Assembly: GCA_037131065.1 (NCBI GenBank)
Contig: JBAXRT010000023.1
Span: 1 to 28,326 of the forward strand
DNA: 28,326 nt
From: JBAXRT01 sp037131065
Lineage (GTDB): Bacteria; Bacteroidota; Bacteroidia; Bacteroidales; FEN-979
Direction: 5' to 3'
Each line of letters starts with the position of its first letter. Position 1 is the stretch's first letter. A model generated the notes under the pieces. The model ran no database searches. It saw only the letters and a list, made by a program, of their open reading frames with translations, and was not told the DNA's origin. Of the stretch, positions 15,485-23,088 are shown piece by piece. Made by a program: the position numbers and the translations under genes.

Positions 15485-17323
15485 CTATTCAACCATCATC
15501 TTCTTTGTAATGCTCTGGCCGTTGATAGTCACCTTATAAAAGTAGGTGCCAGGAGCCATGCCCGATCCGTCGAGGATAACCTGGTGAGAACCGGGGCTGA
15601 CAAGTGTCTTTGTCGTGGCAAATACGCTCTTTCCCAGAATGGAAAATAACTCGACTGTCAACGATCCTGTTTCCTGGGTGTTTACCGTAACTGTGGTCGC
15701 TCCCCTGAAGGGATTCGGAGCATTCTGTGAGACAGTGAACCTGACTTTTTCTGCTGGTTCCTTGATCCCGACGCCTACCTGCATGATATCATTCTTTGCT
15801 GCCCTGATGAACCGCAACTCATTATCTGTCGGTGAGGCTTGACCCTGTGCAGCAGTCTTATTGACCGCACCTGCTTCCGGATCGCCCTGGAACATAATGA
15901 AGATTGTATCATTGATGCAGGTGGGAGAAACAGTCGGATAGGCTGCTTCTTCGAATCGATAATCAAAATCAGAGGTCAAATCCACAATGGTATCTCTCCA
16001 TGTTGCTCCGCCATCCAGAGACCCCCTGGCATATAAATGTCTGAACATATAGTTGTTCACATCGCGGTAATTGGTTACACTCGTCCAGATTGCAAAAACC
16101 TTGTCGTCGTTGTCCACTGCCAGGGTTGGCATGGAACTAAGTGAATTGTAATAGTATGCAAATTCCGTCTCAGGCTGAGAGTAAACCGTTGTATCGGCTA
16201 CCCATCCGATATACTGATTATCGGGAAGGTTCAACGGGTCCAGACTGGTGATCTCCGGCATGTCTTCATTCCAGTAGATCAGTCCATCGCAATTGGGAGT
16301 CCAGTATGTCGACCCTGTTTCATCGCCATACACATACTGCAACCCGAAGGTCACATGCGCTTTGCCGTTTTTGTCAAGTGCAATGGCGCTGTTTCCGTCG
16401 GGGGCATAAAACCAATCGGTTAAAGTAGTACCATCCCATTTCGGGTAGGGGTTGGACCAGATTTTGGTAATGGTCCAGTTGGCACCGTTGTCGGTCGATT
16501 TCACAATGATCTGGTCAAGCCAGCTGTCGCCGACAGTAAAACACAGGGTATCTCCCCTTGGTTCTGCCCATGTATATACATCGGCAGAGAAGGTCAGGTA
16601 TTCATTCGAAGTGAGTCCTTCAATCTGCTGGTTTTGAATATCCCAGGAAGCGCCTCCGTCGGTTGAACGGTAATAAAGCAGGGCATAATCCATGCCAAGG
16701 TAGAGCTGATAGGTGACTGCGATGATGTGGATATTGGTGTTGTCAGGACCGTTGGTAACCACACGCGGCCAGGAGATATCAATGGCTTCGGGCGGTCCGG
16801 CTAAAATGCTCTCATTCCAGGTGCCGGTGCCTTTTACGGCACGGGTATGGACGTAAAGGCCATCGGTCATATGATGAGAAACGACTATTTCACCGGTCGG
16901 GCCGAATTTATCGTAGGATGGAAATCCTGCCTTTGTGGCTTCAATCCTGGTTGTGGGTTTTGGTCCCCAGGCCATTCCGTCAAAATAGTTATAGCCGGAT
17001 CCACGGGTGGCATCATTGTCGGTATTCCTGAAGTTGGCTGTCACACCAATCGTACCATCTTCAAAATAGTAAACCCTGTTCTGGTTGGATGAGTTGGTCT
17101 GAAGGTCGTAACGTGTCATCATGGTAGAAGGGTGCATTTCCATGGGCTTGTTTGCGACTACAGGATTGGAAGGTTTGATGCCCGGGGCATCTTCATTTTT
17201 GAACATCTTCGCAGGACGAATGGCCTGCTTCATGTTCTTCTTATCCGGAAAGGAAGGTTTCAATTGTGCCATTGCAGCAACTGCAATGCAACTGGCAAGC
17301 ATAATGAGTGTAAATTTTTTCAT
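15485..17323 (-). CDS. Secreted Asp-box (BNR) protein with T9SS type A sorting domain, paralogue 1
   Basis: The 612-residue protein has a signal peptide (residues 1-19, ending AAMAQ) and a large beta-propeller-like region with three Asp boxes: STDGGASW (220-227), STDNGANW (276-283) and SLDGGATW (435-442). The C-terminal type A sorting domain, about the last 80 residues, starts VSQNAPNPFRGATTVTV and ends KKMMVE. Asp boxes are typical of sialidase-fold propellers, but no Arg triad of a true sialidase can be assigned by eye, so the activity is open. It is expected at the cell surface or outside the cell. It is close in layout and local sequence to the next upstream gene, for example SNQNRVYYFEDGTIG against SNQNRIYRYDDGTIG, so the two arose by tandem duplication. 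A TATATTTG promoter box lies upstream. Confidence 0.88.
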   Translation of the reverse strand: MKKFTLIMLASCIAVAAMAQLKPSFPDKKNMKQAIRPAKMFKNEDAPGIKPSNPVVANKPMEMHPSTMMTRYDLQTNSSNQNRVYYFEDGTIGVTANFRNTDNDATRGSGYNYFDGMAWGPKPTTRIEATKAGFPSYDKFGPTGEIVVSHHMTDGLYVHTRAVKGTGTWNESILAGPPEAIDISWPRVVTNGPDNTNIHIIAVTYQLYLGMDYALLYYRSTDGGASWDIQNQQIEGLTSNEYLTFSADVYTWAEPRGDTLCFTVGDSWLDQIIVKSTDNGANWTITKIWSNPYPKWDGTTLTDWFYAPDGNSAIALDKNGKAHVTFGLQYVYGDETGSTYWTPNCDGLIYWNEDMPEITSLDPLNLPDNQYIGWVADTTVYSQPETEFAYYYNSLSSMPTLAVDNDDKVFAIWTSVTNYRDVNNYMFRHLYARGSLDGGATWRDTIVDLTSDFDYRFEEAAYPTVSPTCINDTIFIMFQGDPEAGAVNKTAAQGQASPTDNELRFIRAAKNDIMQVGVGIKEPAEKVRFTVSQNAPNPFRGATTVTVNTQETGSLTVELFSILGKSVFATTKTLVSPGSHQVILDGSGMAPGTYFYKVTINGQSITKKMMVE

Positions 17324-17354
17324 GGTTTACGGGTTTTTGTTTTCGATCCTATTA

Positions 17355-17362
17355 CAAATATA
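17355..17362 (-). promoter_or_regulatory. -7 box TATATTTG for Asp-box paralogue 1
   Basis: The minus strand reads TATATTTG, a full TAnnTTTG match, about 31 bases before the ATG. No clear -33 element is present. Confidence 0.55.
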
Positions 17363-17384
17363 TAATATAAAACTAAGTTTTTCT

Positions 17385-17415
17385 AAAAAAAAACCCTGGT
17401 CACCACTCCAGGGTT
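17385..17415 (-). terminator. Second minus-strand terminator-like hairpin
   Basis: AACCCTGG (17392-17399) pairs perfectly over 8 bp with CCAGGGTT (17408-17415) around an 8-base loop. On the minus strand it is followed by a run of nine T (17385-17393, the last two of which lie in the stem). It lies 246 bases after the end of the upstream gene, which already has a terminator. Confidence 0.75.
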
Positions 17416-17611
17416 CAATCACTGATAATCAATTTTCCTTATTCAGCGTCATGAAAAAAACAATTCAAAAATAACCCTTCAGCTATCCCTATCCCAAATT
17501 TAATATATGAAACCGGCTGAATAGCATATCAATCACCTGTGTTGACCCGGCAAACCCTTTCACCGGGGAAAGAGGTGTATTATACCGATCGAAAATGGGA
17601 TTTCCGGGAAT

Positions 17612-17646
17612 AAAAAAACCCCGGAATCTGCCGGGGCTTTTTTTTG
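17612..17646 (-). terminator. Terminator of Asp-box paralogue 2
   Basis: CCCCGG (17619-17624) pairs with CCGGGG (17631-17636), flanked by seven A on the left and a T-run on the right, so it can work on both strands. It lies 15 bases beyond the stop of the minus-strand gene. Confidence 0.82.
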
Positions 17647-17660
17647 CATGTTGCGGCGTT

Positions 17661-19529
17661 TTATTCCACAATCATTTTCTTTGTTACAGTTTCGTTATTG
17701 ATTTTTACGGTGTAGAAATAGACACCCGACTGTAGCTGCGAACCATCCAGGGAGAACTGGTAAGATCCGGAATCAACATTTCCCTTGCTGATCTCATAGA
17801 TCTTCTTGCCTACAATGGAATATACTGCTAATGACAGATTGGCATTGTTTTCCAGCTGAACATTGATGGTTGTCCTGCCATGGAAAGGATTAGGGGTGTT
17901 TTGTGAAACATAGATGCTGTTCCCCGGATGCTCATTCACGCCTGTACCCGGGTTGATGATCGCCTGTTTGCTGACATTCATTACGATGATGTCATTTGTG
18001 GTCACGCTCATCTGTCCCTGACCGGCACCGGCTAATTTCACGAATGAACCAGCCTCCACATCACTCTGGAAAAGAAGGTAAAGAAAATCGCCGGTTCTGC
18101 AAGGAGCCGCATTTACAAATACCGCTTCATTCCAGTTGTATTGGATAAAGTCGCTGGTGACATCAAGCATGGTCTCATGCCAGGATTGTCCCCCATCAGT
18201 TGATGCTCTTGCAATCAGGTGGCGTAACATATAGTTATTCGGGTCAAGTTTATTTACAACACTCGACCAAACCACAAAAATATTGTCATAATCATCTGCA
18301 ACGATAGTTGGCATACTGCTCATGGAACAGTACCAGTATGCGATATTAGGGATGCTATCATCGATACTCACAGTCTTACTCGGGCACCATCCGATAATAT
18401 AACCATTATCAGCAAGCCAGGTAGAGTCCATAACTTCAGGCCAGGTTTCCATATTTTCATTCCAGTAAAGCAGGCCATCCTGGTTTATTGTCCAGTATTT
18501 ACCACCTGCTTCATCTCCGCTTCCATCCTGCAGACCAGTGGTAAGATGAGCTTTCCCATGTTTATCAAGGGCAAGGGCCATATTACCGTCGGGGCAATAG
18601 AAATTTCCGACAGTATCTCCACCCTCCCATTTGTTATAAGGACTTGGCCAAACAATAATTTTTTGCCATGTAACTCCATTATCGGTTGACTTCATGACTA
18701 CCTGGTCCATCCAGCTGTCGCCATAGGTAAAGGCAAGGGTATCTCCCCTGGGCTCTGCCCATGCATATCCATCGCCCGGAAATCCGAGGTACTCGGATGA
18801 GGTCATTTCGGGAAGCATCTGCCAGCCTTCCCAGTTGACGCCGCCATCAAGTGAACGGTTGTAGAGCAGCGCTCCATCGAGTCCTTCATAAACAGTTCCT
18901 CCGTTGGCGGTTGGGGCAGTCAAACAGATCATGTGAAGATTGTTGTGGTCTGGACCATTGGAAACCAATCTCGGCCAGAGCATGCCTGAGGCTCCCGAAG
19001 GTCCCATTAACTCGGTTTCTGTCCATGCACCAGTACCTTTGGTGGAACGTGTGTTTATGATCAGTCCCCTGGTAGCGCTAACATGAGCGACCACAATTTC
19101 CCCATTTGCTCCAAGCGGGCATAAAGATGGCCAGCCGGTTCTTTGAGTCTCAATCCTCTGTGTCGGTTGCGGGCCCCAGGCTGTTCCGTCAAAATAATTA
19201 TACCACGATCCGCGGTCAGAGTAGGAAGCATCCTGTGCTGATGCAGTCATGACTGCTCCGATGGTCCCATCATCATACCTGTAAATACGGTTTTGGTTGG
19301 AGGCGTTTGTTTGATTGTCATATTTGGTGGTCATAATAATAGGGTCTTCCATTATCCCTTTGCTAACCACCGTTGAGTTCGACGGCTTTGCGCCAATTAC
19401 GTCACGGTCAGTGACATTGTAAGCCCGGAGGGCTTTGTTCTTTGGAATTGGGGCACGATTGGCTCTCTGTTGTGCTGATGCACCAAGGCAAACAACAAGC
19501 GCAATCATTAACAGTAAAATTTTTTTCAT
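17661..19529 (-). CDS. Secreted Asp-box (BNR) protein with T9SS type A sorting domain, paralogue 2
   Basis: The start is taken at the ATG at 19529 (MKKILLLMIALVVCLGASAQ, a clean signal peptide), giving 622 residues. A frame open to 19556 would add nine non-signal residues. Three Asp boxes are seen: SLDGGVNW (226-233), STDNGVTW (281-288) and STDGGQSW (443-450). The C-terminal type A sorting domain starts VSQNTPNPFHGRTTINV and ends KKMIVE. Box spacing and shared strings such as AEPRGDTL and GEIVVAH or GEIVVSH mark it as a paralogue of the adjacent downstream gene. The protein should reach the cell surface through the type IX system. Function is unknown; a propeller-type binding or hydrolytic role is inferred from the boxes only. 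It has its own promoter and terminator. Confidence 0.88.
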   Translation of the reverse strand: MKKILLLMIALVVCLGASAQQRANRAPIPKNKALRAYNVTDRDVIGAKPSNSTVVSKGIMEDPIIMTTKYDNQTNASNQNRIYRYDDGTIGAVMTASAQDASYSDRGSWYNYFDGTAWGPQPTQRIETQRTGWPSLCPLGANGEIVVAHVSATRGLIINTRSTKGTGAWTETELMGPSGASGMLWPRLVSNGPDHNNLHMICLTAPTANGGTVYEGLDGALLYNRSLDGGVNWEGWQMLPEMTSSEYLGFPGDGYAWAEPRGDTLAFTYGDSWMDQVVMKSTDNGVTWQKIIVWPSPYNKWEGGDTVGNFYCPDGNMALALDKHGKAHLTTGLQDGSGDEAGGKYWTINQDGLLYWNENMETWPEVMDSTWLADNGYIIGWCPSKTVSIDDSIPNIAYWYCSMSSMPTIVADDYDNIFVVWSSVVNKLDPNNYMLRHLIARASTDGGQSWHETMLDVTSDFIQYNWNEAVFVNAAPCRTGDFLYLLFQSDVEAGSFVKLAGAGQGQMSVTTNDIIVMNVSKQAIINPGTGVNEHPGNSIYVSQNTPNPFHGRTTINVQLENNANLSLAVYSIVGKKIYEISKGNVDSGSYQFSLDGSQLQSGVYFYTVKINNETVTKKMIVE

Positions 19530-19567
19530 AGTTTCTGGTTTTTGGTTAGACAACAATTAACTCATGA

Positions 19568-19575
19568 CAAATATA
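19568..19575 (-). promoter_or_regulatory. -7 box TATATTTG for Asp-box paralogue 2
   Basis: The minus strand reads TATATTTG, with a TTTG at 19594-19597 upstream across an 18-base spacer, so both promoter elements are present. The -33 element lies in the loop of the preceding gene's terminator, so the two signals are interleaved. The ATG is about 39 bases downstream. Confidence 0.62.
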
Positions 19576-19576
19576 T

Positions 19577-19616
19577 AAAAAAAAAGCAGCCGACAAAATA
19601 GTGGCTGCTTTTTTTT
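19577..19616 (-). terminator. Terminator of the 19632-21662 gene
   Basis: AGCAGCC (19585-19591) pairs with GGCTGCT (19603-19609), with an A-run on the left and a T-run on the right. It can act on both strands and lies 16 bases past the stop of the minus-strand gene. Confidence 0.85.
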
Positions 19617-19631
19617 CGGAAGTCAATTGTG

Positions 19632-21662
19632 TTATCTCACGACCATCTTGTTGGTGAATTTCTGGTCGTTCAGCTTAATTGTACAGAAATATACACCAGC
19701 CTGTAAGTTGCTTGCATCAATGGAAAACTGCTGTGTGCCGCTAACAACAAAACCCTTGTCGAACGACATCACCTTCTGGCCAGTCATGCTGGTTATCTCG
19801 ATGTTGAGGTTGCCGCCCTGTTTCAGATTAACAGTCAGTGTGGCAATATCCTGAACGGGGTTCGGGGATACGGTTGCATTCAGCGTCAGTTCCTTCTTGT
19901 TGTCGTTGATACCAACGGGGAAAGGAGGATTGGTGCTGGCTATCGTATAATCTGCCGGCATATAGGAGAAGTTGGAAATATACTTAAACGTTACTGGTAG
20001 TCCAGCATCTTCATTGGTTAAAAGCTCAGTACAGATCGGGATGATATGGCCACCGCCGGTTTTGCTGAAGACATAGTGAGAGGTGACCTGGAAGCAGGCC
20101 TGTTGGTATAATTCAGAGAGGAATGTAACATTATTGCTAATGTCGTTTCCGTCAACGCTTGTGATCTTGTTCTCGAGCAGGTTGAAACCACGGGCAAACA
20201 CATCGGGCTGGATGTTGTCGGTAACCCCGTCAACATGGGTATCGAGCCATGTGACAAACACATAGTCGCCTGTTTCGCTTATGGCAATATTGGTCCGATT
20301 ATCTTCAGTGAGTGGAGTTGAACCGGTAGCTACCCATTCTCCGCGGAAGGTTTTCAGATCACCCATTTTCTGTCCCTGCCAGGTGTTTCCGCCATCCGTG
20401 GTATAGATATCGAATACCATGCAGTTGCTGTCGCCGGTTGCGATGGAATAGTCGCCTGCCGAGATACCAATAACAACACCAATATGAGGGTTACCCCATT
20501 TGTCCACTACGATGTCGCAGTCGAAAGCAGTGGTATAGGGAATTTCATCACGGGAAGGAATAGGGGCGCCGTAAAGCTGTTCGAGGCGATAATCGCTCAG
20601 ACCATTCTTCACGCCATCGATACCATCAGGTCCATCGAGCTGGATGGCAAGGGGATCACTCCAGGTAATACCGCCATCATTGGATTTGAGGAGAATCGGG
20701 TAGTAATTGGCTGAGTCGCCGATCTGAACTGCACCACCGTTATTTGAAAGAACAACGATCCAGATATCATTTCCATCAGGACTTGCTGCAATACGCTGAT
20801 TTGAAGGACGCTGACTGTCTGTAGTCGGCATTGGAATGGTCGAGAATTCATAATCAAAATCACTGGTAGTTTCATTCCAGCTTCCGTAACCCAGGATCAG
20901 GTCATCCTTGTAACCAACAAAAGTAGTACCGGCCCACTCCTGGTCCATATCGGTCATAAGGGTATGCCCGGTATGGGTAAGGGTGAATCCATCGGGAATG
21001 TAACTGAAGGGGGGAGGATTGTACCAGAACATACGTTTGGTGGTATCGTCCTGCTGTGCGGTATTAAAGCTACTCCTTCCGTAGCTGTAACCGCCCCAGG
21101 AGGACACTGTGTTGGAGAGATTTGCGGAAAAGTAAACAACATAACTGTTGTCAGGATCGGTATTGCCGGCAGGATTATAGATGGCTCCCTGCGGATACCT
21201 TGCAGCATCGAGGTAATAGCTACCGCCATTATTCAGTGTGGCAGAATAAATCTGATGGTTGATCGTCCAGTCGGTTGATGATGCTCCCTGGTTGATGGCT
21301 TTATCAACTCCAAGATAACCGGAAAAACTGGGTGGTGTTGCGCCAGGTCCCATACGATGAATATTGATCAGTGTTCCGAGGCTGTCATCAGCCCATACTT
21401 GTGTTTTCTGGCCGCCGCCATAACCATAACCAAAGGCATTGGCCGAAGTTCCAAGGGTAATAACATCCACGATCCCTTTCATCTTGGTTTTTGAAGGGCT
21501 GGTTGTGAAGGGGCTGAATCCGCCAACCTTTTCAGGCTCAATACCAATTTTCTGTTCTGTAACCGGTTTCGCACTCTGAATCCCGGGTTTCAGGTGAATT
21601 TTCTGGGCAACGATTGAAGCGCTCACTATGAGTGCAATGCCCAAGAGTAAAAATTTTTTCAT
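19632..21662 (-). CDS. Large secreted protein with Asp boxes and T9SS type A sorting domain
   Basis: The 676-residue product has a signal peptide (residues 1-19, ending ASIVAQ) and two clear Asp boxes, SNDGGITW (327-334) and TTDGGNTW (421-428). The C-terminal type A sorting domain has VSPNPVQDIATLTV, ITSMTGQKVMSF and a final NKMVVR. It is a more distant member of the same surface-protein type as the two genes downstream: general plan and C-terminus agree, but the N-terminal half is different. A TACTTTTG box lies about 57 bases upstream, giving a longer leader than its neighbours. A terminator follows the stop. The substrate or ligand is unknown. Confidence 0.86.
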   Translation of the reverse strand: MKKFLLLGIALIVSASIVAQKIHLKPGIQSAKPVTEQKIGIEPEKVGGFSPFTTSPSKTKMKGIVDVITLGTSANAFGYGYGGGQKTQVWADDSLGTLINIHRMGPGATPPSFSGYLGVDKAINQGASSTDWTINHQIYSATLNNGGSYYLDAARYPQGAIYNPAGNTDPDNSYVVYFSANLSNTVSSWGGYSYGRSSFNTAQQDDTTKRMFWYNPPPFSYIPDGFTLTHTGHTLMTDMDQEWAGTTFVGYKDDLILGYGSWNETTSDFDYEFSTIPMPTTDSQRPSNQRIAASPDGNDIWIVVLSNNGGAVQIGDSANYYPILLKSNDGGITWSDPLAIQLDGPDGIDGVKNGLSDYRLEQLYGAPIPSRDEIPYTTAFDCDIVVDKWGNPHIGVVIGISAGDYSIATGDSNCMVFDIYTTDGGNTWQGQKMGDLKTFRGEWVATGSTPLTEDNRTNIAISETGDYVFVTWLDTHVDGVTDNIQPDVFARGFNLLENKITSVDGNDISNNVTFLSELYQQACFQVTSHYVFSKTGGGHIIPICTELLTNEDAGLPVTFKYISNFSYMPADYTIASTNPPFPVGINDNKKELTLNATVSPNPVQDIATLTVNLKQGGNLNIEITSMTGQKVMSFDKGFVVSGTQQFSIDASNLQAGVYFCTIKLNDQKFTNKMVVR

Positions 21663-21718
21663 GATAGCATTTTTTAATTAATAACTAAGGAATTTTCTGG
21701 TTTAACATTACGATTGAA

Positions 21719-21726
21719 CAAAAGTA
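21719..21726 (-). promoter_or_regulatory. -7 box TACTTTTG for the 19632-21662 gene
   Basis: The minus strand reads TACTTTTG, a full TAnnTTTG match. The distance to the ATG at 21662 predicts a 5' leader of about 50 bases. No -33 element is clear. Confidence 0.5.
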
Positions 21727-21772
21727 CGAAAATAAATCTTCCGGAGAAAATATTTTTGAAAAATTTCACCGA

Positions 21773-22981
21773 TTAGTCCGCTTTGCCTTGTCCCATGCGG
21801 ATTGCCTTCTCTTTCGTATCGACCGGAATGATGGTTGAACGGTGAAATTCGTGTCCCTCGCCGAAAAGTTTACGGTATGTGATATGGCGTTTCCCAAACA
21901 CAGCCCCGACCGATTCGTGGAGAGCCCTCATCTTAGGGTTGAAGTCGCCGACCCACGATAGTTCCAGCTCCGTTATCTGCGGTCTTTTTTTCATCTTCTC
22001 ATTCAGGTGCCAGAAGATCCCCGATTCGATGCCGAATCGCTGGTATTTCGGTTTGACCCCCATGATCACGATCCTTGCACGGGTAATGGTCTTACGGTAC
22101 TTCAGCCAAACGAATTTCAGCATGGTGTAAATGTTCAGCTTTCCGCGCATTTGCCTGATGATCTGGTTGGCATCCGGGAACATGATGAGAAACCCGACGG
22201 GTTCTTCATTATAATAAGCAAACCAGATCATCTCAGGTTCGAGGAATGAACTGACTTTTTCGAGCCCCTTCAGAAGTGTGGACTCATCCATGGGAGTGAA
22301 ATTTTCATGGAATTTCCAGGCATCATCATAGATCTCCTTCATATCGTGAATGAAATCTTCTTTTTTATCCAGGGTCAGATGCCTGAACGATAGTTCCGGT
22401 TTCTTCTTGCACCATTCGGCGATCTTCCAGAACCTTTCCGGAAATGGTTTGGTAAGATCCAGGTGGTTGGATACCTGCTCGAAATAGAACTTGAACCCAT
22501 AGGATTCGAAAAATTCGCGGTAGTAAGGCGGATTATAGTTCATCCCGAGACCGGGATGGATAAACCCGTCGACAAGCAACCCCCAGTTCACATCGTTCTC
22601 CCCGAAATTGATCGGTCCGTCCATGGCTTCCATTTTCCGGGCAGCAAGCCAGTCACGGACAGTATCAAAGAGCAGGAATGCAGCTTCCCTGTCGTTGATA
22701 CATTCAAAAAAACCCATTCCGCCGGTCGGCTGGGGAAAGGTAAAGGCCTTCTTTTTATTTATAAATCCGGCAACCCTTCCGATGGCCGTTCCCTGGTCAT
22801 CCTGCAGAATCCAACGGGTGGCCTCGCCATGTCCGAAAAAACTGTTCTGCTGCGGATCAAAAACTGAAATAATCTCGCGGTCGAGCGGACGAACATAGAA
22901 CGGATCACCCCTGTAGATAATCTCCACCATGTCGAGAAAAGCACGCTGGTCCCTCTTTTCTTTAACTTCAAAAATCTTCAT
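21773..22981 (-). CDS. GNAT-like acyltransferase family protein
   Basis: This 402-residue cytoplasmic protein belongs to a Bacteroidota family usually listed as hypothetical or GNAT N-acetyltransferase. N-terminal strings are FVRPLDREI-like (YVRPLDREIISVFDPQQNSF) and GRVAGFINK (about residues 69-77). The second half shows YQRFGIESGIFWHLNEKM, placed like the GNAT acetyl-CoA loop and helix, and ELSWVGDFNPKMRALHESVGA, the usual GNAT end motif. The acceptor substrate is unknown. It stands alone: the gene downstream has its own promoter, and the gene upstream is divergent. A heptamer array lies 13 bases before the ATG, in the short region shared with the divergent permease gene. Confidence 0.8.
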   Translation of the reverse strand: MKIFEVKEKRDQRAFLDMVEIIYRGDPFYVRPLDREIISVFDPQQNSFFGHGEATRWILQDDQGTAIGRVAGFINKKKAFTFPQPTGGMGFFECINDREAAFLLFDTVRDWLAARKMEAMDGPINFGENDVNWGLLVDGFIHPGLGMNYNPPYYREFFESYGFKFYFEQVSNHLDLTKPFPERFWKIAEWCKKKPELSFRHLTLDKKEDFIHDMKEIYDDAWKFHENFTPMDESTLLKGLEKVSSFLEPEMIWFAYYNEEPVGFLIMFPDANQIIRQMRGKLNIYTMLKFVWLKYRKTITRARIVIMGVKPKYQRFGIESGIFWHLNEKMKKRPQITELELSWVGDFNPKMRALHESVGAVFGKRHITYRKLFGEGHEFHRSTIIPVDTKEKAIRMGQGKAD

Positions 22982-22993
22982 TATCCTGGTACG

Positions 22994-23028
22994 ATTTCAG
23001 ATTTCAGATTCTAGATTTCAGATTTACA
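22994..23028. repeat. Heptanucleotide array between divergent genes (5 units)
   Basis: Exactly 35 bases make five units: ATTTCAG, ATTTCAG, ATTCTAG, ATTTCAG and ATTTACA. It sits 12 bases upstream of the GNAT-like gene (minus) and about 60 bases upstream of the permease gene (plus), in the only divergent promoter region of the window. Confidence 0.88.
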
Positions 23029-23063
23029 AAATTATCCAATAATTCCTTCGTTAAACAAATAAC

Positions 23064-23071
23064 TATCTTTG
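23064..23071 (+). promoter_or_regulatory. -7 box TATCTTTG for the LptF/LptG-family gene
   Basis: TATCTTTG is a full TAnnTTTG match, 17 bases before the ATG at 23089, implying a leader of about 10 bases. A -33 element is not evident. Confidence 0.55.
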
Positions 23072-23088
23072 CCCTAAGTTTCAAGGTC

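Larger units (their letters stand above)
17324..17660. other. Intergenic region between the two Asp-box paralogues
   Basis: This 337-base gap has no convincing gene. It holds, in the direction of transcription (minus), a terminator for the upstream gene (17612-17646), a possible TAnnTTTG box (17495-17502), a second terminator-like hairpin (17385-17415) and the promoter box of the downstream gene (17355-17362). The segment of about 100 bases between the second box and the second hairpin could be a small transcript. Confidence 0.6.

Noticed and set aside
17489..17671. 60-codon minus-strand frame in the paralogue gap
   Set aside because: It begins inside the upstream gene's end, crosses a terminator, and its composition is unlike a protein.
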